48,906 nt of DNA, from the NCBI GenBank assembly GCA_041752455.1, contig JBGSWL010000012.1, forward strand, positions 1-48,906, in the 5' to 3' direction. The notes below the pieces were generated by a model. It ran no database searches and was not told where the DNA came from. It saw nothing but the letters and a program-made list of their open reading frames with translations. This document shows, piece after piece, positions 34,153-41,481 of the stretch. The position numbers and the translations under genes were made by a program. Positions within the stretch are counted from its first letter, which is position 1. Each line of letters starts with the position of its first letter. Source of the stretch: JBGSWL01 sp041752455 (GTDB lineage Bacteria; Pseudomonadota; Alphaproteobacteria; Rhizobiales; Rhizobiaceae).

Positions 34153-35349
34153 ATGTTTGATGATTCCTTGGTGCGCGAGGCGTTCTTCCCGGTGAGTGAG
34201 TATTCTAAGCGTCAGATAGTTGCCGCAGGGAAAATCCTCCGAGAGCAAATTCGGACAGAAGATGTGTCTGACGCGCGACTTGTCGATTTGATCAACAAAA
34301 ATGGGATCGACGTTTTTGAGGCGTTTCGGATCGCGCACAACTGGCGTGATTCGCACATGCGGCCGATGCTGGCCGTAAGAAACCAGCTATCAGCCAAATT
34401 GCGAACCTTGAACAGAGAATCCGTCTCGGCGGCGCGTCTGAAGCGGATGCATTCAATCCGCAGGAAGATGCAAACCCGCCCAATCACCCTCTACCAAATG
34501 CAGGACATTGCCGGTTGCCGTGCAGTCGTAGAATCTTGCGGCGTTGTCTCGGAAATGGCCAAGTTTTACGAGCGGGAACAACAAAAACACATTATTGTTA
34601 ACGTGGATGACTACATCACCAATCCAAAAGCTGACGGCTACAGAAGCCATCACGTCATTCTGAAATTTCAAGGCGAAGGTGAAGCTGCCGCTTATAACAG
34701 GCAGACTGTAGAGGTCCAATTAAGAACTAAGGCACAACACTCTTGGGCGACTGCTGTTGAGGCAATCGGTCTCATCAAGCATGAAAACATTAAGGGTGGC
34801 GGAGGGACTGCAGAATGGCGACGGTTCTTTGAACTTATGGCATCTGAAATCGCCTACGATGAAGACCTGCCCCCTTGTCCAAGCGCGCCCGATGAAAGAA
34901 ATTTGATACGCGAGGAACTTCGCGAGGTTTCAGGCTCCCTCGGCGCGGTAAGTATGCTGGAAACTCTCAATCATTCCTTCGGCGGTTTTGAAAAATTTGG
35001 GAACAGAGTCGCGCGCTACTTTCTTTTGCAGTTTGACTATAAAACTCAAAAGCTGAGTATTGAGCCGTTTTTTGAATTTTCGGCAGGTTCCGAAAGATAT
35101 ATTGAAGCTGAAGAACGCCAGACTGATCGCAACTCTGTGCTTGTAGAGGTGAATGGAATTGCAGAACTAAAGGCTGCTTTCCCTAATTATTTTTTGGATG
35201 TTCAGGCATTCACTGAGCGGTTGCAGGCGGCAATTGCCCCAAAGACCGTTTCTCGCAATCCAGAAGTCAGGCAGAAAGCCGAAGCCAATTGGAGTCAGGC
35301 GTGGATTAACGATTGGCAGAACTGGAGACAAAAGCGTCGGGGCGACTAG
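34153..35349 (+). CDS. RelA/SpoT-domain nucleotide pyrophosphokinase, candidate toxic alarmone synthetase
   Basis: 398 residues from ATG at 34153, eight bases after AAGGGG; an ATG at 34147 is too close to that site. The single catalytic domain (PF04607) lies at about 60-200: MQDIAGCRAVV with Asp118, DGYRSHH at 161-167, and TVEVQLRTKAQHSWA with Glu187. It lacks the hydrolase, TGS and ACT domains of housekeeping Rel, so it is a stand-alone synthetase with a C-terminal region of about 190 residues that I cannot assign. Stand-alone synthetases linked to Panacea proteins include toxSAS toxins that make (p)ppApp or pyrophosphorylate tRNA. It converges with the membrane-protein gene: the palindrome CTAG at 35346-35349 supplies both stop codons. 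Catalytic class is well supported; toxicity is inference. Confidence 0.85.
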   Translation: MFDDSLVREAFFPVSEYSKRQIVAAGKILREQIRTEDVSDARLVDLINKNGIDVFEAFRIAHNWRDSHMRPMLAVRNQLSAKLRTLNRESVSAARLKRMHSIRRKMQTRPITLYQMQDIAGCRAVVESCGVVSEMAKFYEREQQKHIIVNVDDYITNPKADGYRSHHVILKFQGEGEAAAYNRQTVEVQLRTKAQHSWATAVEAIGLIKHENIKGGGGTAEWRRFFELMASEIAYDEDLPPCPSAPDERNLIREELREVSGSLGAVSMLETLNHSFGGFEKFGNRVARYFLLQFDYKTQKLSIEPFFEFSAGSERYIEAEERQTDRNSVLVEVNGIAELKAAFPNYFLDVQAFTERLQAAIAPKTVSRNPEVRQKAEANWSQAWINDWQNWRQKRRGD

Positions 35350-35690
35350 AGTTTGTCACCACCTTTGCCCGCCATCCTGTCAAGAACGCGGCCCAAGATA
35401 GTTGCTACTTCTTCCATTCCCATCCGCCTAGCAAGGGGAACAAGAACTATCAATTGCAAAATAAGGAGGGCTAGTGGCCCTCCAAAATTTGGCATTGTTG
35501 TAAATAGTACGATGTCAAGGAGTATGACGCAAACACAAATGAAAAAGAACCTATCCTCTGACCGGGCGTCTCTTTCATGCTCAAGCTGGCCCTGAAGTTC
35601 TTCAATCTGCTTATCCCGATTTGAAGACTCGTCTGGCAGGAGGTTAGCGAAATCTTTCGAGACAGGAGAAGTTGAATCACTTGGCCCCAT
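35346..35690 (-). CDS. Coiled-coil protein with two membrane segments, candidate membrane toxin
   Basis: 114 residues from ATG at 35690. Residues 22-47 are a charged helix likely to coil (NRDKQIEELQGQLEHERDAR), then membrane segments at about 48-66 and 70-88 joined by a short turn (TTMPNFGG), and a basic/amphipathic tail ending in Lys. It overlaps the Panacea gene by 14 bases and is translated after it, the antitoxin-first order typical of toxin-antitoxin pairs. I do not recognise a named family. Small membrane proteins are one known class of Panacea-neutralised toxins, which is the basis for the proposed role. Confidence 0.7.
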   Translation of the reverse strand: MGPSDSTSPVSKDFANLLPDESSNRDKQIEELQGQLEHERDARSEDRFFFICVCVILLDIVLFTTMPNFGGPLALLILQLIVLVPLARRMGMEEVATILGRVLDRMAGKGGDKL

Positions 35691-36123
35691 CAATCTCTTG
35701 GTACTCCCTTAGTATCTCCGCGTTTTCAATGATGCAATGGCGCAGTCCTGGAACATATGCTCTGTCCCAAGCACCACCCGCCCGATGAGTCGCCGCAACA
35801 AGCCGACCTGGCCCGGCTTTCCCGAGATTATCGTAGGCCTCATCAAGAATGTCACGTTCTGGGCCATCCGCTATGGCGTGTTTGCTGGAAAAAACGTTCT
35901 TGACGGGGTCTGCTCCAAACATCTTTACGTGATGATAGAGGTCTGGATGGACCGGTCCATAATCCCAAGCCTCAAAATGGCCCGCAACTAATGGCGCGCC
36001 CCCTGTGCGTCCAAGATAAAACATATGTGCGAGATATAGAATTTTCTGAAGCTCAAGATTGGAAAGTGTCCAGTCAGAGCGGCCTGCCAACCGATGGGCG
36101 GCAGAGAGAGCAGAAATAGTCAT
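35677..36123 (-). CDS. Panacea (DUF4065, SocA-like) antitoxin-domain protein
   Basis: 148 residues from ATG at 36123 with GGAGG five bases upstream (36133-36129). The domain covers nearly the whole protein: LELQKILYLAHMFYLGR (24-40), FEAWDYGPVHPDLYHHV (50-66), LDEAYDNLG near 93-101, and THRAGGAWDRAY near 112-123, all hallmark positions of DUF4065. There is no N-terminal DNA-binding extension. Panacea proteins neutralise many unrelated toxins, including toxSAS enzymes and small membrane toxins, and SocA acts as a proteolytic adaptor. Here it overlaps the two-TM gene and is the likely antitoxin for it, for the RelA/SpoT protein, or for both. Confidence 0.85.
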   Translation of the reverse strand: MTISALSAAHRLAGRSDWTLSNLELQKILYLAHMFYLGRTGGAPLVAGHFEAWDYGPVHPDLYHHVKMFGADPVKNVFSSKHAIADGPERDILDEAYDNLGKAGPGRLVAATHRAGGAWDRAYVPGLRHCIIENAEILREYQEIDGAK

Positions 36124-36188
36124 CACTTCCTCCTTTGGTCGGTTTCCAATTTCGCCTTCATAACAAATCAAAACGGTTTTAGCACAAT

Positions 36189-36446
36189 TCAAGGCTGGAT
36201 GCGCTTTTTCTCTGGCAAGACGATTTCTACGGCTCGCTCAAAGGCGTCTTCGCATTGGCAGGCCCCTACTTCCTGAGCGGCGGCTATGAACCGCTCAGAC
36301 TGCTCTTTCTGTGTCATCTTCCTCGAAGAGCCAACCTTGGCCTTCTTCGCCTGAGGCTTCTTCAGCGGGGATGACGGGGACTCGTCGCCAGTGGACTTTG
36401 ACGGGTCGGTATTTGGACGGTCTCCAGATGCCATAGGCGGCCTCAC
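36189..36446 (-). CDS. Small basic protein coupled to the transposase
   Basis: 85 residues. The GTG start at 36446 overlaps the transposase stop (GTGA); an in-frame ATG at 36434 is the alternative. The N-terminus is Pro/Ser/Lys-rich and disordered (SPLKKPQAKKAKVGSSRK); the C-terminus (TQKEQSERFIAAAQEVGACQ) looks helical. Short proteins of this pattern, with a TxKEQSERF segment, are familiar next to IS1595-type transposases in alphaproteobacteria, so it is probably an accessory gene of the element. Function unknown. Confidence 0.65.
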   Translation of the reverse strand: MRPPMASGDRPNTDPSKSTGDESPSSPLKKPQAKKAKVGSSRKMTQKEQSERFIAAAQEVGACQCEDAFERAVEIVLPEKKRIQP

Positions 36447-37390
36447 CTCGCTTGAGTTGTTTCATAGGTCAGGCGCTTGCCGACGACACCGCCGAGGATC
36501 GCGTCTGCCCTTGCCAAATCGTTCACGCCCAAGGCTACACGGCGGTTGTGGCGGAAATCGAACTCCGCAAGATACCGGTGCAGATGCTTTTCGGCGCAAT
36601 GCTGATAGGTGCCGCGCATGCCACGCTTGAAGATCGAAAAGTAGCTTTCGATGGTGTTCGAGTGCACCACGCCGCGAACGTACTCGCGACGGGAGTGCTT
36701 GACCGACTGGTGATCTGCGAAGACGTCAACCATGCCAGCGTACAGGCGGCTTTCGTCGGTGTAGAGGACGCTTTCGCGCGCGACGTTTTCGGTCACCAGT
36801 GCGGCGACATTGATCTTGTTTGCCTGTGCGACATGGAAGGTGCGAACCCGACCGCCGCGTTCAATCAGTCCGAGGATTGCGCGCTTGTTGCTAGTGCCAG
36901 CCTTGCGCTTCAAGAGCGGACGGCCTTTGCGCGACGGCGAAGGCTCCTGATCGGTTGCCTTGCCGAAATAGGTTTCATCCGCTTCCACGGCCTGTCCTTC
37001 ACCGCCGAGCGGGCCGAGACCGCCTTCGCGCATTGCTTCGCGGATGCGATGACCCATGAACCATGCAGTCTTGAGGGTAACGCCGAGGGTGCGATGAAGC
37101 TGGTTAGCCGAAATGCCCTTCTTCGATGAGGCGATGAGAAAGATCGCCTGAAGCCAAAGGTGCATTTTGACGTGGCTGCTTTCAAAGATGGTGCCGACCT
37201 TCACGGTGAACGGCTTCCGGCACTCATAGCACTTGTAGGTGCCGATACGGGTGCTTTCGCCGCCCATCTTGCCAACGCGCTCGCTGCCCTTGCAATGCGG
37301 GCAAACAGGACCTTGGGGCCAAACGCGCTTCTCAATGAAGGTGTAAGCGGCGTCTTCGTTGTGAAAGTGCGGTGCGGTGAGGATCGACAT
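36443..37390 (-). CDS. IS1595-family transposase
   Basis: 315 residues from ATG at 37390 with GGAG about eight bases upstream. A zinc ribbon (CPHC at 30-33, CYEC at 54-57) is followed by a DDE-type catalytic core: Asp138 in VEADETYFG, Asp212 in YTDESRLY, and the family's HSNTIESYFSIFKRG block (Asn245, Glu248) near the third catalytic position. Length and motifs are complete, with no frameshift, so it is probably active. Confidence 0.95.
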   Translation of the reverse strand: MSILTAPHFHNEDAAYTFIEKRVWPQGPVCPHCKGSERVGKMGGESTRIGTYKCYECRKPFTVKVGTIFESSHVKMHLWLQAIFLIASSKKGISANQLHRTLGVTLKTAWFMGHRIREAMREGGLGPLGGEGQAVEADETYFGKATDQEPSPSRKGRPLLKRKAGTSNKRAILGLIERGGRVRTFHVAQANKINVAALVTENVARESVLYTDESRLYAGMVDVFADHQSVKHSRREYVRGVVHSNTIESYFSIFKRGMRGTYQHCAEKHLHRYLAEFDFRHNRRVALGVNDLARADAILGGVVGKRLTYETTQAR

Positions 37391-37429
37391 CGGGCTAACT
37401 CCTTATGCAGCCAACCTAATCGATCAAAG

Positions 37430-37454
37430 TGGGTACGTCAAGTATAATATGCGG
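37430..37454 (-). repeat. Right terminal inverted repeat
   Basis: 25 bp reading CCGCATATTATACTTGACG from the outer tip on the minus strand; matches the left repeat at 23 of 25 positions. It lies 39 bases upstream of the transposase start and may hold part of its promoter. Confidence 0.9.
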
Positions 37455-37462
37455 ATTTATTT
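37455..37462. repeat. Right 8-bp target-site duplication
   Basis: ATTTATTT directly outside the right inverted repeat, identical to 34107-34114. Confidence 0.9.
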
Positions 37463-37580
37463 CCTAGTTTCGGAACACACTGGAATCATTTGCGAAAATG
37501 CGGCGCATCATGGCTTTCCAGGGAAAACTTATCGAACGGCGCCGTTGCCACTGCAGGATGCAAGCCTGTGGAGGCACATG

Positions 37581-37856
37581 ATGAACCAGTCCATTCGACG
37601 AACGACACACGCTGCCACGGCGCTGCCAGCAAGGCAAAGCGTCAGCATCGATACCATTCTCTGGCGCATGGCGCCGGGCGCAACGCTATCGCCGGACCTG
37701 CCGCCGCATGTTTTGAGGGAATGGATCGAAATCATCGAAAAGCGTTTGGCGCGCGAACGCCACAAAGGCATCGCGCGCCACTGGGGATATGACCTCAACC
37801 GCCACATGGCACTTAAAGCGGCGCGTGACCGCCTTCGCGCACGACTGGGCCGTTAA
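37581..37856 (+). CDS. Small protein of unknown function upstream of mucR
   Basis: 91 residues from ATG at 37581 with GGAGG seven bases or so upstream; an adjacent ATG at 37578 is possible. Highly basic and helical, with DTILWRMAPG and a WIEIIEKRLARERHKGIARH helix. I do not recognise the family. It converges with mucR, with 15 bases between stops. Its original upstream region was split by the transposon, so its present promoter may differ from the ancestral one. Confidence 0.65.
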   Translation: MNQSIRRTTHAATALPARQSVSIDTILWRMAPGATLSPDLPPHVLREWIEIIEKRLARERHKGIARHWGYDLNRHMALKAARDRLRARLGR

Positions 37857-37871
37857 GCGCTCCTTGGTCGA

Positions 37872-38327
37872 TCAGGAGTTCGCGGTACGCTTGCCCTTGA
37901 CGATCTTGGCACCCGGCTTGCGGCCAAGGCCCATTTCGCGCGCCAGGCGCGAGCGCTGCTCGGCATAGGCAGGTGCGACCATCGGGTAGTCCGATGGCAG
38001 TTCCCACTTTTCGCGGTACTCTTCAGGCGTCAGGCCGTAATGGCTCATCAGGTGGCGCTTGAGCGACTTGAACTTCTTCCCGTCCTCAAGGCAGATGATG
38101 TAATCCCGGTGAAGAGACTTCTTCGGGTTGACCGCCGGCACGGGCTTTTCTTCAACCACAACCACTTCGCCGGAAACTGTGCGGCCAAGAGCGGCATGCA
38201 CTTCCGAAATAAGATTGGCGAGATCGCCGGGCGAAACGCTATTGTTGCCCACATAGGCTGACACGACATCAGCGGTCAGTTCGACCAAAAGTACGCTATT
38301 TTCGTTGGCGGAATTTGTTGTATCCAA
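37872..38327 (-). CDS. mucR: MucR/Ros family zinc-finger transcriptional regulator
   Basis: 151 residues from a TTG start with AAAGGA about eight bases upstream; no ATG is in frame upstream. The N-terminal oligomerisation region has LLVELTADVVSAYVGNN. The DNA-binding domain has CLEDGKKFKSLKRHLMSHYG followed by LTPEEYREKW. The second metal ligand is Asp82 rather than Cys, with His92 and His96, a Cys-Asp-His-His arrangement that I recall from other rhizobial MucR proteins. MucR is a histone-like silencer of AT-rich promoters controlling exopolysaccharide, motility and host interaction, and represses itself. Confidence 0.95.
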   Translation of the reverse strand: MDTTNSANENSVLLVELTADVVSAYVGNNSVSPGDLANLISEVHAALGRTVSGEVVVVEEKPVPAVNPKKSLHRDYIICLEDGKKFKSLKRHLMSHYGLTPEEYREKWELPSDYPMVAPAYAEQRSRLAREMGLGRKPGAKIVKGKRTANS

Positions 38328-38356
38328 GATAATTTCCTTTCGTCTGCTCTGATTCA

Positions 38357-38384
38357 ATTCTAACACATTGAGTCGGCATGTCAC
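38357..38384 (-). promoter_or_regulatory. Putative mucR promoter
   Basis: GTGACA at 38384-38379 and TAGAAT at 38362-38357 on the minus strand, 16 bases apart, leave a leader of about 20 bases to the TTG start. The region 38328-38504 is clearly AT-rich with several TA steps, as expected for a MucR-bound, self-repressed promoter. Confidence 0.45.
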
Positions 38385-38504
38385 GTCAATAGTTTTTGTG
38401 CAAAGCAACCAAAATCATCACTTCAAACGTGTGGAAACAGTGAATGCTCGCGCAATAAATCGCGACAAATGTACGACTAATAAATGGACCGCGTGGACCT
38501 GTCG

Positions 38505-38855
38505 TCACGCGCCATTGTTGTTGCCGTCATCGCGCAAGTCGTCGGCGACAGAAATCTTGGCCAAAGGATAGCCGACAGCATAGGCGGCCTTTGCCAGAAG
38601 GTGAGCCGAAATAGGCGCGGTCAACAAGAAGAAGATCACACCTGCAATGGCACGGCTCACTGTCGGACCATCGCCGGAATAGACGGCGATTGCGATCAAA
38701 AGGAGACCGGACCCAAGCGTCCCTGCCTTGGAGGCCGCATGCATCCGGGTATAGATGTCCGGAAGCCGCCACAGTCCGACCACTGCGAGCAAGGAGAAAA
38801 CGCTTCCGACGAGAATTAGTATGGCCGCGATGATGGTTGCAATATCATCGATCAT
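38505..38855 (-). CDS. mrpG: Mrp-type Na+(K+)/H+ antiporter subunit G
   Basis: 116 residues with three membrane segments; VVGLWRLPDIYTRMHAASKAG is the family signature. Small membrane subunit of the multi-subunit cation/proton antiporter, needed for assembly and transport. It overlaps mrpF by four bases and ends the operon. Confidence 0.95.
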   Translation of the reverse strand: MIDDIATIIAAILILVGSVFSLLAVVGLWRLPDIYTRMHAASKAGTLGSGLLLIAIAVYSGDGPTVSRAIAGVIFFLLTAPISAHLLAKAAYAVGYPLAKISVADDLRDDGNNNGA

Positions 38856-39355
38856 GTTTTGCTGTCCTTGCGCTTTGTCGGCGCTGATCGACGACGCGTG
38901 GCGCTCTTCACCTTCCCGGATTTATCCGATGGAGCATCGGACTGGCGCATGGGTTCAATCGGATAGGCAATATCGGCGTTCTGCGCCGTGGCTGATACCG
39001 AGCCTTCGCCAGGAAGGCGGGTGGCCGAGCTTTTGCCCAGGTCAGTCGGGCGGTGTTCTGCGCGGTCCTCTTCTGTCCTGCCGCGATTGAGTACAAAACG
39101 GGCAAATGCCACCGTTGCCAAGAAGCCGACAAGTCCGAGCGCAATGGCAATGTCCAGATACAGCGTGAATCCGGTCTTGATCGCCAGGATTGCGATGAAG
39201 CCGATCGCCGCTGCGACCAGAAGATCGAGCGCGATGATCCGGTCCGGCAAGGTCGGGCCGACGATCACGCGCATGACCGTCGCCAGAAACGATACGCTGA
39301 GCAGAACCAGACCAATCTGGATCGACCATTGGAGAATATCATCCGGCGACATCAT
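38852..39355 (-). CDS. mrpF: Mrp-type Na+(K+)/H+ antiporter subunit F with long C-terminal tail
   Basis: 167 residues, while the family is usually about 90-120. Three membrane segments with VIVGPTLPDRIIALDLL, the conserved motif containing the key Asp residues of MrpF. From about residue 92 a charged tail follows (Glu/Arg-rich, then Ser/Lys/Arg-rich) of about 75 residues that looks disordered. ATGA-type overlaps connect it to mrpE and mrpG. Confidence 0.93.
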   Translation of the reverse strand: MMSPDDILQWSIQIGLVLLSVSFLATVMRVIVGPTLPDRIIALDLLVAAAIGFIAILAIKTGFTLYLDIAIALGLVGFLATVAFARFVLNRGRTEEDRAEHRPTDLGKSSATRLPGEGSVSATAQNADIAYPIEPMRQSDAPSDKSGKVKSATRRRSAPTKRKDSKT

Positions 39356-39825
39356 CGAAATGCCTCCAGGATCTTGCGTTCGAAGCCATCGGCAATATCG
39401 CTGCGGATCGCTTCCGGATCCGAGCAGTCGAGCGCATGGATGAACAGGGTCTTGCGATCAGCCGAAACATCGACCGAAAGGGTGCCGGGCGTCAGCGTTA
39501 TGAGATTGGCCAGAAGCGTGATCTCCAGGTCGCGATCCACTTTCAGCGGATAGGATATGATGCCCGGCTTCAGGTTCATGTCGCGTCGCGTCACAAGAAT
39601 GGCGACGCGCGTTGCCGAAAGCAGCAGTTCGTAGACAAAGAGAACTGCCAGCGAGGCGATGCGGCGCAGCCGCGAAAAGTACCCGACGGAGCCAACCTGT
39701 TCGCGGATCATCGAGAGGGCCAGCGCGCCAAGGGCAAAGCCGAACACCAGATTGATCACTGCAAACGAACCGGAGACCGCGCCCCAGGACAGCGCCAACA
39801 GGACATTGACGACGAAAAGGTTCAT
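39352..39825 (-). CDS. mrpE: Mrp-type Na+(K+)/H+ antiporter subunit E
   Basis: 157 residues. Two to three N-terminal membrane segments, then a cytoplasmic domain with the TLTPGTLSVDVSADRKTLFI signature of MrpE. It overlaps mrpD and mrpF by four bases each. Confidence 0.95.
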   Translation of the reverse strand: MNLFVVNVLLALSWGAVSGSFAVINLVFGFALGALALSMIREQVGSVGYFSRLRRIASLAVLFVYELLLSATRVAILVTRRDMNLKPGIISYPLKVDRDLEITLLANLITLTPGTLSVDVSADRKTLFIHALDCSDPEAIRSDIADGFERKILEAFR

Positions 39826-41468
39826 GGCGTGCCTCCCTGCGCTGCCGGGGCCACCGCAGGCGCGGGAACCGGTGCCGGTACCGCTTCCGTCGCCGGTGTC
39901 GGCGCAAGACCGTCGGGCCCATAGACGGCATCGATATAGCCTGACGGGTTGGACAGCTCAAATGCGATCCGGTCGCTGACCGCAATGAACGGCTCGGGCC
40001 AGACCCCCGCAACGACGCTGATCAGCGTCAGCGCCACCAATGCCACGACGCGCGGATCGGCGAGGTCTTCGCCGCGCGGCAACTGAGGCAGGTCCACACC
40101 CTCCGGCGCCGGTCGCCAGAACGCAAAGGCGAACATCCGCATGATGGCAATCGTGGTCACGAATCCGGACGTGAGAATGGCGGCGGCGAGCCACCAGATG
40201 CCGACATCTATCGATGCCTTGACCAGCAGGATCTTCGGCCACAACCCGGAGAGCGGCGGCAGTCCGGAGACGGCGAGCGCCAGGATGAAGGCGATTACCG
40301 CAAGGGCCGGAAAACGCGCGTAGAGCCCGCCGGCCTGCGACAGGTCAAAGGTTCCGCCACGCTCACCCATGATGCCGACGAGCATGTAGAGCGCGGTCAT
40401 GACGATCATCGAGTGGATGGCATAGAACGCCGTGCCGGACAGCCCAGTCAGGCTTGCCAGCGAAAGCCCTGCGAGCAGCAGGCCGATCCCCGATATGATC
40501 AGGTAGCCCAGCAGCCGGCGCATGTCGGTCTGCGCCAGGGCGCCCAGCGCGCCGAGAAGCATGGTCAGCGCCGCGACAACGCCGATAACCACCGCCAGAT
40601 CCTGGCGATTGTCGGGGAACAGCGTCAGGAAAACGCGCAGCAGTGCGTAGACACCGACCTTGGTCAACAGCCCGGCAAACACCGCCGAAACCGCGATGCG
40701 CGGCGTGTGGTAGGAGGCCGGAAGCCAGAAATTGACCGGAAACGCAGCTGCCTTGCTGGCAAACGCAAAGAAGAACAGTGCAGCGATGGTCACGCGCGGG
40801 CCCTGGTCGACCGTTGCCGACTTGCGGGCAATGTCGGCCATGTTGAGCGTGCCGAACAGTCCGTACATGTAGGCGACAGCGATCAGGAAAAATGCCGTCG
40901 CGAGGAAGTTGAGGAAAGCGTATTTCGTCGTCGCGTCGATCTGGCCCCGCGTCGAGCCGAGGATCAGCAGCCCGAATGATCCGATCAGCAGGACTTCGAA
41001 CCAGACATAGAGGTTGAAGATGTCGCCGGTGACAAATGCCGTCGTCACGCCGCCGAGCATCATCAGCAGGAACGGAAAGAAGCCGTAGCGGCGCTCGGTG
41101 CTGTTGACTTCCTTCAAGGCATAGAGGCCGGCTGCTAGGCCGACAATGCCGGTCACCAGTGCAAAGGTTGCACCGAGCATGTCAACGGTGAAGATGATCC
41201 CGTAGGGCGGCAGCCACCGGCCCATCGCCATTGTCGCCGTGCCGTTGGCCAGCACATCCATGAACAGCGCGATATCGACCACCAGCATCAGCGCGAGGCC
41301 CGTCATGCCGATAGCCGACTGACGCGCAACATCCTTGCGCATCATCAGCGTCAGGGCAGCGAAGATGAATGCGATCGCCAGTGGTGCAACGACCAGCCAG
41401 TCCGCGCCGGTAGGCGCTGGAAGGACGAACACTTGGGTCAGGTCGATATCGGCTGCCGGTGAGGCCAT
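39822..41468 (-). CDS. mrpD: Mrp-type Na+(K+)/H+ antiporter subunit D
   Basis: 548 residues, about 14 membrane segments, homologous to the proton-pumping ND5/NuoL-type subunits of complex I. Conserved lysines and histidines of the proton path are visible in FFAFASKAAAFPVNFWLPAS and SYHTPRIAVSAVFAGLLTKVG. An Ala/Pro-rich tail of about 30 residues ends the protein. Thirteen bases separate it from mrpC. Confidence 0.96.
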   Translation of the reverse strand: MASPAADIDLTQVFVLPAPTGADWLVVAPLAIAFIFAALTLMMRKDVARQSAIGMTGLALMLVVDIALFMDVLANGTATMAMGRWLPPYGIIFTVDMLGATFALVTGIVGLAAGLYALKEVNSTERRYGFFPFLLMMLGGVTTAFVTGDIFNLYVWFEVLLIGSFGLLILGSTRGQIDATTKYAFLNFLATAFFLIAVAYMYGLFGTLNMADIARKSATVDQGPRVTIAALFFFAFASKAAAFPVNFWLPASYHTPRIAVSAVFAGLLTKVGVYALLRVFLTLFPDNRQDLAVVIGVVAALTMLLGALGALAQTDMRRLLGYLIISGIGLLLAGLSLASLTGLSGTAFYAIHSMIVMTALYMLVGIMGERGGTFDLSQAGGLYARFPALAVIAFILALAVSGLPPLSGLWPKILLVKASIDVGIWWLAAAILTSGFVTTIAIMRMFAFAFWRPAPEGVDLPQLPRGEDLADPRVVALVALTLISVVAGVWPEPFIAVSDRIAFELSNPSGYIDAVYGPDGLAPTPATEAVPAPVPAPAVAPAAQGGTP

Positions 41469-41481
41469 CAGGTTTCAGTCC

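Larger units (their letters stand above)
34115..37454. mobile_element. IS1595-family transposon carrying RelA/SpoT, two-TM and Panacea cargo genes
   Basis: 3,340 bp bounded by 25-bp terminal inverted repeats (34115-34139 and 37430-37454, 23 of 25 positions matching) and a perfect 8-bp target duplication. Inside are, from the right, the transposase, a coupled 85-residue protein, a Panacea antitoxin-domain gene and a small membrane protein gene on the minus strand, and a RelA/SpoT-fold gene on the plus strand from the left end. Cargo genes are visibly more AT-rich than the chromosome around them. Both ends and the transposase look intact, so the element may be mobile. Removing it restores a single ATTTATTT in an AT-rich intergenic region. 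Confidence 0.92.

Noticed and set aside
34153..35349. RelA/SpoT gene as the housekeeping Rel enzyme
   Set aside because: It lacks the hydrolase, TGS and ACT domains, has atypical base composition and lies inside a transposon.
36443..37390. Insertion sequence limited to the transposase and the 85-residue gene
   Set aside because: No inverted repeat or duplication was found near 36130-36190, whereas matching ends and an 8-bp duplication enclose the whole 34115-37454 segment.
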